DNA from: RBC038 sp041390625
GTDB lineage: Bacteria; Chloroflexota; Dehalococcoidia; UBA2979
Assembly: GCA_041390625.1 (NCBI GenBank)
Contig: JAWKPM010000011.1
Span: forward strand, 1-64,000
DNA length: 64,000 nucleotides
Direction of reading: 5' to 3'
Both the position numbers and the translations under genes were made by a program. Shown piece after piece: positions 52,226 to 60,327 of this stretch. The notes under the pieces were generated by a model. That model was given only the letters and a program-made list of their open reading frames with translations, was not told the origin of the DNA and searched no databases. The first letter of the stretch is position 1. Each line of letters starts with the position of its first letter.

Positions 52226-52968
52226 GGCGCCGACTCCTCAGCACGTGAGGCGCCGGCGGACGACAGCGGCCGCGAGCCATCGAGCGATGGCACCGGTTCG
52301 TCGCTTCGGTCCTCGATGATCGAGCCGTCGCGCATTGTGATCGTCCGGCGCGCGTAGTCGGCGACCTCCTGCTCGTGGGTCACGAGGATCACGGTGAGAT
52401 TGCGCTCCTCGACGAGGGTCTGGAGCAGACGCATCACCTCGTGGCTCGTAGCGGTGTCGAGCGCGCCCGTGGGCTCGTCCGCCAGGAGCACGATGGGGTC
52501 GACGACGAGCGAGCGGGCGATCGCGACGCGCTGCTGCTGGCCACCGGACAGCTGGTTCGGCTGGTGGTGCAGTCGGTCTGCGAGGCCGACGCGTGCGAGC
52601 GCGTCTGCCGCCCGGCGCTGACGGTCGCGCGCGCCCTGGTAGATCAGTGGCACCTCGACCTGCTCGAGGGCGTTCAGGCGCGGCAGCAGGTTGTAAGACT
52701 GGAAGACGAAGCCGAACAGGCGTCCGCGCAGCCGCGCGCGGGCGTCCTCCGGCAGCCGGCTCACGTCGTGTCCGTCGATGGTGTAGGTGCCGCCGGTTGG
52801 GTGGTCCAGCAGCCCGACGATGTTCATCAGCGTGGACTTGCCGGAGCCGGACGCACCCATGATGGCGACGAACTCGCCCCGACCGATCTCGAGGTCAGTC
52901 GGGCGCAAGGCGTGAACGTCCCCGGCCTCGCTCCGGTACACCCGCGAGACGCCCTCGAGGCGGATCAC
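52222..52968 (-). CDS. MacB-like ABC exporter ATPase
   Basis: 248 residues with Walker A GASGSGKST, Q-loop FVFQSYNLLPRL, signature LSGGQQQRVAIARSL, Walker B IVLLADEPTGALD and H-loop LVTHEQEVADYA. Typical of split MacB systems where ATPase and permease are separate. GTG start overlapping the adaptor stop codon. Confidence 0.95.
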   Translation of the reverse strand: MIRLEGVSRVYRSEAGDVHALRPTDLEIGRGEFVAIMGASGSGKSTLMNIVGLLDHPTGGTYTIDGHDVSRLPEDARARLRGRLFGFVFQSYNLLPRLNALEQVEVPLIYQGARDRQRRAADALARVGLADRLHHQPNQLSGGQQQRVAIARSLVVDPIVLLADEPTGALDTATSHEVMRLLQTLVEERNLTVILVTHEQEVADYARRTITMRDGSIIEDRSDEPVPSLDGSRPLSSAGASRAEESAP

Positions 52969-55157
52969 GGCGCGCTCCGGTTGAAGTCCGGCGGAGCGTT
53001 CCCGCCGAAGAAGAAGCCGCCCTGCGTCTGGCTGGAGCTGCTCTGCGTCGTGACTGTGTAGGGCACCCCCTCGGTTTCGGCGCCGACGAGGACGATGTCA
53101 CCGGCCTCGAGGCCCGACAGCACCTCGACCTGCTCGCCGTCCGATGAACCCAGCGTCACCTCGATGCGCGTCGATGTTCCGTCGTCGGCGGGAATGCGAA
53201 CCGTCGGAACGTCGTCGATGAGACGTACCGCGTTCACCGGAACGAGGACTGCCTCGTCCCGAATCTCAGTGAGCAGCGTCACGGATGCGCTCATGCCCGG
53301 GGCCGGCATCGGCCGCTGCGAAGCGCCATCGGGCGCCGCGGCGGGACCGGTCTCCCCTCCACCAACAGGCCCGGTCGCGCCGGAACGGATCCGCTCGAGC
53401 AGCGTCTCCGGGATCTCGAACCCTTCGGGCAGCGTCACCCCATCCGGAAGAGGTTCATCGTTCGCCAGCGCCTGGAGGATGTCCTGCATCGAGACGCCGT
53501 CCGGGAGGTCGATGTCGGCAAAGGGGCCGGCGGGGCCCCCTGCGCCCGGGAAGGCGCCAGCGGGCGCTCCCGTGGTAGCCGCTCCCGTGAGCGCGGCCAT
53601 CTCGTCAGCGGCGTCCGCCAGATCTGCCCCCTGAAGCAAGACGGCGGTGACGGGGTACGTCACCACGCCCTGCTCGGTGTTCGGGACGCGGCTGATGGAG
53701 GCAATCCGTACCGGGTACTGTTGCCCGTCGATGGAGTCGAAGGTGGCAAGGCCGATCTGGCCGACCTCGATGTCCGGGAGGTCAGACTCGGTGACGGTCA
53801 GATCGACCTCGATCGCCGACTCGTCGAGGAGTTCGACCACAGCGGCGTTGGCGGCCACCGTGTCCCCCGATGAGATCGACACCGACTGGATGGTGCCCGC
53901 GAAAGGCGCCACGAGCGTCGCCGCATCGAGGGCCTGTCGGGCCTCGAGGAGCGACTGTTCTGCACGCACGACGGCGAGCTGGGCACTCGCGACCGAGCTC
54001 GCCTCCGGGCCGGCAAGGACTTCGGCGAGGTCGGCCTGCGAGGCCTCGAGACCGGCCTCGGCTGCCTCGAGCTCGGTGCGGGCGAGCCGCACGTCGTCGT
54101 CGTCCGCCGGCGCCGCCTCCCCGAGGTTCGAGGCGCGCCACGCGGCCGCCAGTCGCTCGGCGGCCGCCCGGGCCTCGTCGTAGCTGTCCTGAGCCAGGGT
54201 GACGGCGTTCCGCGCCGAAGCGAGCACGCTGGCGGTAGCCGGCGCCGTGAGCTCATCGCGATCCGCAATCACCGCTTCAAGTTGCGCCTTCGCCGAGACG
54301 TACTCGGCCTCTGCGGCGGTCAGCGCCGCTCCGCTGACGAGTGGGTCCTTCGGCTTCTGCAGGATGAGTGTGACGATCTGGTCCGCCGTGGCGGTCGTGT
54401 TCCCCGCCACGATCTCGGAGAGCGTCCGGGCGATGCCGTCGACGTTGCGGGCCGACACAACTGCATCGGCCGTCGAGATCAGGCGCGACTGCGCGCTCGC
54501 GACAGCCGAGTCGGCGCTCGCGAGGGCCGCGGCCGACGGGCCGTTGTGCGCGAGGTCGAGTTCGTCCTCTGCCGCCTCGAGCGTGCTCTCCGCCGCGAGC
54601 ATGTCAGCCTCGGCGCGAGCCACGTCGGCATTGCTCGGGCTCACGAGCGCGTCGAGGGCGTCCTGGGCAGCGGTGACCCGCGACTCCGACGTCGCAACGG
54701 ACTGCCGGGCGTTCGCGATCTGTACGGCCGTGCCAGGATCCGAGGAGCTACCAACGATATCGGCGAGGTTCGCCTGTTGCGCCGTGAGGCTGACCTCGGC
54801 GTCGCGCACCGCAAGCTCGAGCGCCGACGTGTCGAGCTGCGCGAGCACCTGCCCCGCCTCGACGGTGTCGCCGGCCGCGACGGACAGAGCCGTGACGTCG
54901 CCCGCGACACCGAACGTCAGCGCTTCATAGAAGGCGGGTGTGGCCGAGCCCGAGAGATCGATCGTGGTGGTGAGCTGCCCGGTGGTGGCCGTCGACTCAG
55001 TTGGCGCGACGGTCGGTGCGGGCTCGTCGCCCCGTACGACGAAGTACGTCACCGCGGCCGCAGCGAGCACGCCGAGGGCGGCAATGATCGCCAGCGTGCG
55101 CCATCGAGGTGAATGCCCTCCTCGGATCAGCGCGTCGATGTCGAGTTCGTGGGACAT
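52965..55157 (-). CDS. large MacA/HlyD-type periplasmic adaptor protein
   Basis: 730 residues, larger than usual MacA (about 370-400). An N-terminal anchor (LAIIAALGVLAAAAVTYFVV) is followed by a lipoyl half (GDVTALSVAAGDTVEAGQVLAQLDTSALEL), a very long alpha-helical hairpin region (about residues 110-420, Ala/Glu/Asp-rich), and the second lipoyl half (VVAPFAGTIQSVSISSGDTVAANAAVVEL). A beta-barrel domain follows, then a Gly/Pro/Ala-rich insert of about 120 residues (550-650; GGPAGPFADIDLPDGVSM...), and a C-terminal membrane-proximal domain. First gene of the exporter operon. Confidence 0.9.
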   Translation of the reverse strand: MSHELDIDALIRGGHSPRWRTLAIIAALGVLAAAAVTYFVVRGDEPAPTVAPTESTATTGQLTTTIDLSGSATPAFYEALTFGVAGDVTALSVAAGDTVEAGQVLAQLDTSALELAVRDAEVSLTAQQANLADIVGSSSDPGTAVQIANARQSVATSESRVTAAQDALDALVSPSNADVARAEADMLAAESTLEAAEDELDLAHNGPSAAALASADSAVASAQSRLISTADAVVSARNVDGIARTLSEIVAGNTTATADQIVTLILQKPKDPLVSGAALTAAEAEYVSAKAQLEAVIADRDELTAPATASVLASARNAVTLAQDSYDEARAAAERLAAAWRASNLGEAAPADDDDVRLARTELEAAEAGLEASQADLAEVLAGPEASSVASAQLAVVRAEQSLLEARQALDAATLVAPFAGTIQSVSISSGDTVAANAAVVELLDESAIEVDLTVTESDLPDIEVGQIGLATFDSIDGQQYPVRIASISRVPNTEQGVVTYPVTAVLLQGADLADAADEMAALTGAATTGAPAGAFPGAGGPAGPFADIDLPDGVSMQDILQALANDEPLPDGVTLPEGFEIPETLLERIRSGATGPVGGGETGPAAAPDGASQRPMPAPGMSASVTLLTEIRDEAVLVPVNAVRLIDDVPTVRIPADDGTSTRIEVTLGSSDGEQVEVLSGLEAGDIVLVGAETEGVPYTVTTQSSSSQTQGGFFFGGNAPPDFNRSAP

Positions 55158-55246
55158 GGTGCTTCTCGCAAACCGGTCGCAGGTAGTCCCGCCATCGTCG
55201 GCGTGTTTTCTGAAGGTTCGGTAAGGCCGCAGCGGAGGGCGTTCTC

Positions 55247-55284
55247 GGGCAGTGGGCCGCCGCGCGAATGGCGGCCCACTGCCC
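55247..55284 (-). terminator. hairpin after the dioxygenase gene
   Basis: A perfect 15-base stem (GGGCAGTGGGCCGCC with its complement) around an 8-base loop, 13 bases downstream of the dioxygenase stop and upstream of the exporter operon. No T-tract follows on the - strand. Confidence 0.7.
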
Positions 55285-55297
55285 CACCGGGTTCGTC

Positions 55298-56167
55298 CTA
55301 GGCGCCGGGCCCGGGGCGCCCATCGGAGCCCGCACCGCCGGCGCTATCGGACGCGCCGACCTCTGAGTCGGAGAGGTCGAGGCCAAGGTCGAAGGTGGTC
55401 TCGTAGCCGGACTGTGGGTCCCCGTTGAGCGCGAGCGTCAGCACGTCGCCATCCGTCGCGAAGATGCCGTCGGTGGCGTTTGTCGTGTCGCGCTGTCCCT
55501 TGCCGGCGTAGGGCTCGGTCGCGAAGACGGCGTCCGAGACGCCTTCGTCGAAGAACCACTGCGAGGTCATCTCGTAGTCGGCGCCGTCCGCCCCGGTCGT
55601 GCGAACCTTGTAGTGGATGTGGACGGTGCGACCGGAGTACCAGCCGGGGTAGATCGTCGAGAAGCGAGCCACGCCGTCGGCGTCCGTCCGCTGCCAGCCT
55701 CGCAGGAACGTCTGCCCCGCCGTATCGAAGCCGGGATCCGAGACGCCGGAGTACACCCCGAGCGCATCGCAGTGCCAGACGTCGACGATCGCGCCCTCGA
55801 TCGGTGTGCAGCCGTCGCCGACCGACACCACGTTCACGCTGATAGCGAGCGGCACACCTTCGCGGTCCTCGACGAGGTCGGAGCGCTCCATCTGCCCGTC
55901 CACGAAGTACGGACCCTCGGTGCGTTCCGGCACCACGACACAGGCGGGGAGGCTGGTCGCGGTCGTCGATGTGGCCGTCGGCACGAGCGAAGCGGTCCCG
56001 GCGGCGGCCGTCGCCTCGGTAGCGGTCGTCGCGGCCGTGGCCGTGGCCTCGTCCGAGTCGTCTTCGGCGGCGCAGCCCACGATGGCCGCCAGGCCGAGGC
56101 CCCCGAACATCGTCAGCACCTCGCGGCGACTGAGAATGCGGCCAACCGGTCGATCGTCGTTGTCCAT
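55298..56167 (-). CDS. Tat-exported lipoprotein of the intradiol ring-cleavage dioxygenase family
   Basis: 289 residues. The N-terminus combines a twin-arginine motif (SRREVLTMFGGLGLAA) with a lipobox (IVGC), then a Thr/Ala linker. The dioxygenase-like domain starts at VVPERTEGPYFVDGQ (first Tyr ligand), with VDVWHCDALGVYSG, TIYPGWYSGRTVHIHYKV supplying the second Tyr and two His of the Fe(III) site. Extracytoplasmic members of this family exist in many bacteria, with substrates mostly unknown. It lies between yceI and the exporter operon, each bounded by a hairpin. Confidence 0.85.
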   Translation of the reverse strand: MDNDDRPVGRILSRREVLTMFGGLGLAAIVGCAAEDDSDEATATAATTATEATAAAGTASLVPTATSTTATSLPACVVVPERTEGPYFVDGQMERSDLVEDREGVPLAISVNVVSVGDGCTPIEGAIVDVWHCDALGVYSGVSDPGFDTAGQTFLRGWQRTDADGVARFSTIYPGWYSGRTVHIHYKVRTTGADGADYEMTSQWFFDEGVSDAVFATEPYAGKGQRDTTNATDGIFATDGDVLTLALNGDPQSGYETTFDLGLDLSDSEVGASDSAGGAGSDGRPGPGA

Positions 56168-56207
56168 GATGTCGTTCCTTCTGTTTCGCTTTGGAGCTGG
56201 GTGGTGT

Positions 56208-56244
56208 GCGGTGGGTGAAGCGGGAGCGGTGCTTCACCCACCGC
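56208..56244 (-). terminator. hairpin after the yceI gene
   Basis: A perfect 14-base stem (GCGGTGGGTGAAGC with its complement) around a 9-base loop, between the YceI stop and the dioxygenase start. No T-tract. It probably separates the two transcripts. Confidence 0.7.
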
Positions 56245-56256
56245 GGTGGGGGCGGG

Positions 56257-57027
56257 TTAGAGCTGAGCGAAGATGAGCTGCAGCTCCAGCGTCGCGTGGT
56301 CATCAACGGACAGCACGGCCATCGAGGACGGCGAGTCGATGCCGTAATCGGCGAACTGGATGGTCGTCGAGCCGACCACGACGACCTGACCGTCCACGAA
56401 CGCACCCTCGAGGGGGATGGAGACGGTCTGCGTCACACCATGAAGTGTGAGCTCACCGGTGGCGGTCGCCGACAGGCTCTCTCCGTCGGCGGGGAGATCA
56501 CCGACCTCGATCGGCTCGGTCAGGACGAACGTGGCCAATGGGTACGTCCCGGTCTCGAGGGCCTGGCGCTGAAGCGCCTGGTCCCGACGGTCTTCGTCGC
56601 TTTCGAGGGCACTGACGTCGGCCTCGATGCTCACGGCGGTGATTGCCGATCCGTCGTACTCGAGGCTGCCGCTGACCTCAGTTGTGCGGCCTACCGCAGT
56701 GGTGGCGCCGATCGAGGCCAGTTCCTCTTGGACTCGGTAGCCGACGAATGAACTGCCGTCGTTGACGAGCGTCCACGTCCCGCTGAGATCGCCGTCCGTG
56801 GCCGGGACGGTCGTCGCGCTCGTTGATGTCTCGCCGGCGTCGGCCGTCGCGGTCGTCGAGCTCGAGGCAATCGTCGCGGCCGTCGACTGCGCAGCGGCCT
56901 CGACGGCGGCGTCGAGGCTGACCTCGTCCGGCGCGTCGTTGAACAGGAACACGAACGCTCCCACGGCAACTGCCGTCGCGGCGACGGCGGCGATGAGAGC
57001 TCCAAATGCCAGGCGCTTGATGTTCAC
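56257..57027 (-). CDS. YceI-family lipid/isoprenoid-binding protein, membrane-anchored
   Basis: 256 residues. One N-terminal helix (LAFGALIAAVAATAVAVGAFVFLF), a Ser/Thr/Ala linker, then a lipocalin-like YceI domain: GTWTLVNDGSSFVGYRVQEEL, SIEADVSALESDEDRRDQAL, ATFVLTEP and ATGELTLHGVTQTVSIPLEG. YceI proteins bind polyisoprenoids or amides in the cell envelope and respond to stress. Its upstream region holds a 22-bp perfect palindrome and then the two-component regulator gene. Confidence 0.87.
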   Translation of the reverse strand: MNIKRLAFGALIAAVAATAVAVGAFVFLFNDAPDEVSLDAAVEAAAQSTAATIASSSTTATADAGETSTSATTVPATDGDLSGTWTLVNDGSSFVGYRVQEELASIGATTAVGRTTEVSGSLEYDGSAITAVSIEADVSALESDEDRRDQALQRQALETGTYPLATFVLTEPIEVGDLPADGESLSATATGELTLHGVTQTVSIPLEGAFVDGQVVVVGSTTIQFADYGIDSPSSMAVLSVDDHATLELQLIFAQL

Positions 57028-57144
57028 CGGAACCTCCTCTTTGTGCTGGTTTGCACAGTCACGAAGTTACGGAGACGCCTGGCTCGTGGCGTCCGCTCGA
57101 GAGGCGATTTCGGGCTGCGCGCGTCGAGGTACGAGGAGCGAAGC

Positions 57145-57166
57145 ACGTACTCCCGCGGGAGTACGT
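57145..57166. promoter_or_regulatory. 22-bp perfect palindrome between yceI and the response regulator gene
   Basis: ACGTACTCCCG followed by its exact reverse complement. It lies 118 bases before the yceI start and 19 bases after the response-regulator stop. It could be an operator for that regulator or a loop-less terminator. A near-identical half (GTAGTCCCGC, 55183-55192) lies 26 bases before the exporter operon start. Confidence 0.55.
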
Positions 57167-57184
57167 CCGTCGGGGGGCGGACGG

Positions 57185-57850
57185 CTAGCGGGCCTGCGGA
57201 GTGACGAGGCCGCTCTCGTAGGCCACGACGACAAGCTGGGCACGGTCGCGCGCATCGAGCTTCGACATGACGCGGCTGACGTGCGTCTTCGCCGTCGCCG
57301 GGCTGATCACCAGCTCCTCTGCGATCTCGGCGTTGCTGAGCCCGCGACCGACGAGACTCAAGACTTCACGCTCACGCTCGGTCAGCTCGCCGAGCTGCGG
57401 AACGTCGGATCGAGCGACCTCGGGCACGCGGGCGAATTCGGCGATGAGGCGCCTGGTGATGTTGGGCGCGAGCAGCGCTTCGCCCGCGGCCACGACCCGA
57501 ATCGCCTCGAGCAGCTGCCGTGGCTCAGTGTCCTTCAGCAGGAATCCGCTCGCGCCGATGCGAAGCGCCGCGAAGACGTAGTCGTCGAGGTCGAACGTAG
57601 TGAGGATGATGACGCGAGCGTCCTGCGACTCGGGCGCGGTCACAATGCGACGCGTGGCTTCGAGGCCGTCCATCTCGGGCATGCGGATGTCCATGAGGAT
57701 GACATCGGGGCGCAGCTCGCCGGCGAGCTCGACAGCGACAGCGCCGTTCTCGGCCTCACCCACGACTTCGAGGTCCGGCTCGGAGTCGATGAGGACTCGA
57801 AACCCCGCGCGCACGAGCGACTGGTCGTCGACGACGAGGACGCGGATCAC
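57185..57850 (-). CDS. NarL/FixJ-family response regulator
   Basis: 221 residues. The receiver domain starts VIRVLVVDDQSLVRAGF, with phosphoacceptor Asp in DVILMDIRMPEMDG and Lys in FLLKDTEPRQLLEAI. The C-terminal LuxR-type helix-turn-helix is LTEREREVLSLVGRGLSNAEIAEELVISPATAKTHVSRVMSKL. The GTG overlaps the histidine-kinase stop. The pair probably controls adjacent yceI, the dioxygenase or the exporter operon. Confidence 0.93.
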   Translation of the reverse strand: MIRVLVVDDQSLVRAGFRVLIDSEPDLEVVGEAENGAVAVELAGELRPDVILMDIRMPEMDGLEATRRIVTAPESQDARVIILTTFDLDDYVFAALRIGASGFLLKDTEPRQLLEAIRVVAAGEALLAPNITRRLIAEFARVPEVARSDVPQLGELTEREREVLSLVGRGLSNAEIAEELVISPATAKTHVSRVMSKLDARDRAQLVVVAYESGLVTPQAR

Positions 57851-59100
57851 GAACGAACCCCGTTCACGGGCATCCGGGCCCTCACCTCGAAACCGCCGCC
57901 CGGGAGCGCCCGAGCATCGAACTCCCCACCGAGCGTCGTGACCCGCTCGCGCATGCCGGTGATCCCGTGTCCCTCGACGACGGGCCCACCTCGCCCGTCT
58001 GGTCCTGCGTCGTTGGTCACGCGCAGGCGGAGAGCGTCGACCGTGCGTTCGAGCGAGACCGAGACCCTGGAGGGGCCGTTGTGTCGGATCACGTTCGTCA
58101 GCGCCTCCTGCAGCACACGGTACGCCGCGAGGTCGATGTGGCCGGGAAGATCGTCCAGCGAGCCGGAGCGCTCGAGCATGACCTCGAGGCCCGCCTCGCG
58201 CACCCGCGCGATCAGCGCGTCCAGACCCTCGAGCCCACGTGTCGGCTCCAGCGGCGGACTGGTGTCGGGCGCCTCGCGCAGCACGCCAACCATCGCGCGC
58301 AGCTCGTTGAGCGTCGCGTGCGTCGCGGTGCGGATGTGCTCGAACGCCTCGCGGGCCTGCTCGGGGTTGCTGTCGAAGACGTGCGCGGCAACCCCGGCCT
58401 GCACGTTGATGAGCGCGAGCGTGTGTGCCACCACATCGTGCAGCTCGCGCGCGATCGCGAGTCGTTCCTCGGAGACTCGGCGCCTCGCCTCTTCGTCGCG
58501 CGTGCGCTCGGCCTCGACCGCGCGCGCCTCGGCTGCGGCGGCGAGCTCTCGGCGGCTGCGCATCGCATCGCCGAGGAGGATCGCTGCGGCGATCCAACCC
58601 GCGTCGATCGCCCAGTTCGAGGGCGGGCGGTGCGGGTCGCCGATCGCTGCCGCCAGCGCGAGCACCAATGTGGCGAGTACCGCGACGGCGATCCCGTCGC
58701 GCCGCGACAGCTCACCGTGGGCGATGACCGTGTACTGCGCCACCAAGACGGGCGGCAGGACCGGGAACGCGCCGTGGTGCCCGAGCAGCAGGTACGCACT
58801 CGCCACCGAGGTGGCACCCAGCAGGGCCGCGAGCGGGAACGAGCTCCGAAGGAGCAGCATCGAGGCGCCCAGGACGACGAAGGGCCAGCCGCCGACATCG
58901 CCCGGTCGACGCTCCAGGATCGGCAGCGTCTGGGCGAGGCCGACGGCCGCGACCGCGAGGGCGATGGCGACGTCGACCGCGAGAACCGGTACCTGCGTTC
59001 GCCAGGCGCGCAACTGCACCATGCCCCCGAGTCGCGGTCTCCGCGGACCTCGATACGTCAGCCTGCCGCGCGCGATTCGATCGTGCTCCGTGTTGCGCAT
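57847..59100 (-). CDS. NarL-type (HisKA_3) sensor histidine kinase
   Basis: 417 residues. About five to six N-terminal helices form a membrane sensor with little extracellular sequence, followed by a coiled region (EARAVEAERTRDEEARRRV). The phospho-His is in ARELHDVVAHTLALI, with LQEALTNVIRHNG (N box) and GHGITGMRERVTTLGGEF (G box). This is the intramembrane-sensing class of two-component kinases seen with envelope-stress regulators. Confidence 0.92.
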   Translation of the reverse strand: MRNTEHDRIARGRLTYRGPRRPRLGGMVQLRAWRTQVPVLAVDVAIALAVAAVGLAQTLPILERRPGDVGGWPFVVLGASMLLLRSSFPLAALLGATSVASAYLLLGHHGAFPVLPPVLVAQYTVIAHGELSRRDGIAVAVLATLVLALAAAIGDPHRPPSNWAIDAGWIAAAILLGDAMRSRRELAAAAEARAVEAERTRDEEARRRVSEERLAIARELHDVVAHTLALINVQAGVAAHVFDSNPEQAREAFEHIRTATHATLNELRAMVGVLREAPDTSPPLEPTRGLEGLDALIARVREAGLEVMLERSGSLDDLPGHIDLAAYRVLQEALTNVIRHNGPSRVSVSLERTVDALRLRVTNDAGPDGRGGPVVEGHGITGMRERVTTLGGEFDARALPGGGFEVRARMPVNGVRS

Positions 59101-59103
59101 CGG

Positions 59104-59529
59104 CTAAGCCGGCCGGCGGATCAGCTCGTTCGTCCAGCTGCCTGCACGATAGATCATGCGCGCAGATGCGAGCCCAGTAAGCCGGGCGGTCACGGCCTGG
59201 TCGTCAACGTCCGAGACCATCAAGACGAACCCGCCGCGTGCCACGTCGAGCGTTTCCGCGAGCGCGCCGCCCTCGTCCGACAGGCGACCCGCAAGTCGCT
59301 TCGCTGCCGATGCGGGCCGACTGGCCCCACGCGCCAGCTCGTCGCCTCCGATGACGCGAGCGCGACCGCGAGGGCTGGCGGCCAGCGCGATGTCACGCGC
59401 CTCAATGGCCTGGTGGGTCTGATCGAAGACCGCGACCACGGTGTTGCGCGCGGGGGGCCATTGGACGGTCGTCGTCTCGACACCGACCCGAGCGGTGGGC
59501 ACGGTGGCGAGCGTTCGGTGCGTGGTCAT
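59104..59529 (-). CDS. hypothetical protein, possible general-stress (YflT-like) domain
   Basis: 141 residues. NTVVAVFDQTHQAIEARDIALAA and RARVIGGDELARG resemble the N-terminal strand-helix-strand of YflT/general-stress-protein-17M-like domains. FVLMVSDVDDQAVTARLTGL and RMIYRAGSWTNELI complete a small alpha/beta fold. The ATG has GGAG eight bases upstream. It is three bases upstream of the kinase gene on the same strand, so it may be the operon's first gene. The family assignment is tentative. Confidence 0.5.
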   Translation of the reverse strand: MTTHRTLATVPTARVGVETTTVQWPPARNTVVAVFDQTHQAIEARDIALAASPRGRARVIGGDELARGASRPASAAKRLAGRLSDEGGALAETLDVARGGFVLMVSDVDDQAVTARLTGLASARMIYRAGSWTNELIRRPA

Positions 59530-59782
59530 GGCACATCTCCTACCTGCGTCCGCCATTCTGGTTGCGGCGGTGGCTTCAGTGTGCCGACGCGCCGGCGCCA
59601 CGGCGTCGTCTCTGGGAGGTGTCTTGGCCTACGCCGTGGGGCGTACGGTCGAGTCGACCCCGGGCCGCACAGGGGAACGTGTCTCTGAATCTCGCACGGC
59701 GACCGCGTATCGCGGGCGTACATGTTGCAGTGATTCGGGCCCTCGCCAACGCCCGAAGACGCACGCGGCCGCGCGTTGGCGG
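59530..59782. other. gap between the stress-like gene and the long repeat
   Basis: About 250 bases with no supported gene; presumably it holds the promoter of the 59104-59529/kinase/regulator unit. Open frames here are short and Arg-rich. Confidence 0.4.
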
Positions 59783-60088
59783 AATCTGAGATCAATTCCA
59801 ACAGAGTCTTGTGGTCCCTCAGGTTTGCCGGTGGCTCGACGTTGCCCTCCTATCGCGCTAGCAGCGCGGGTCGACAAGGGACACGCCACAGCCTTGCAGC
59901 TAAACGCCCTGACGACGCGTGAGTGTGGACGAAGCGTGCTGAATAGGGACGAGTAGGACGAGCCGGGTGCAAGTCAGGACGAGCACGTGCAGACTCAAGC
60001 CGCATGTTCCCGCCACACAACCCCGTACGCCGACCAGCGCCTCGGGATCGGATGGACGAAGGGCAGCGGTTGGAGATCTTGGAGCCAG
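59783..60088. repeat. roughly 300-bp long direct repeat, right copy
   Basis: Partner of 40938-41240 in the same orientation. One 3-base insertion (near 59875) is the only length difference. A CAG-to-TAG change (59899-59901, - strand) truncates one of the shared frames here. Together the copies bracket 18.5 kb. Confidence 0.85.
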
Positions 60089-60327
60089 AGCCTCCTCTCC
60101 ACCAGTACCGTTCGGTACCGTTCCGTCGCCTCTCACCCCATCCCATGCCGCTTGATCGCGGTTCATCTGGACGGGGAGATAGGAGTTTCGTGGCACGCTC
60201 ATCCTCCCTTCCGTGTGCCGGACGCGCATGCGACCAACCCAAGGTGTTCGCTTCAGCACGCCGCACGAGCACAGTACCCTCGGGCCTAACTCTTGCCCTT
60301 GTGAGCGGTCGGGAAGAGCGGTGGCCG
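60089..60327. other. gap containing the right att-like repeat
   Basis: Holds the palindrome GTACCGTTCGGTAC (60105-60118), the att-like repeat at 60161-60185 and the leader of the Fur-family gene. No gene is supported. Confidence 0.4.
60161..60185 (+). repeat. att-like 25-bp direct repeat, right copy
   Basis: GTTC-N2-CTGGACGGGGAGAT-N-GGAG. 22 of 25 positions match 37206-37230, and it contains the CTGGACGGGGAG also present in the tmRNA T-arm region. It lies 140 bases before the Fur-family gene, consistent with the right end of an ancient insertion. Confidence 0.45.

Noticed and set aside
40938..60088. Composite transposon formed by the two long repeats
   Set aside because: Neither copy encodes a transposase or has terminal inverted repeats that I can see; the only transposase relic is outside the copies and truncated.
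60092..60104. CTCCTCTCCACCA as a duplicated tmRNA 3' end (attR)
   Set aside because: Only the nine bases TCTCCACCA match the tmRNA end exactly, which is too short to claim; the 25-base pair at 37206/60161 is stronger.
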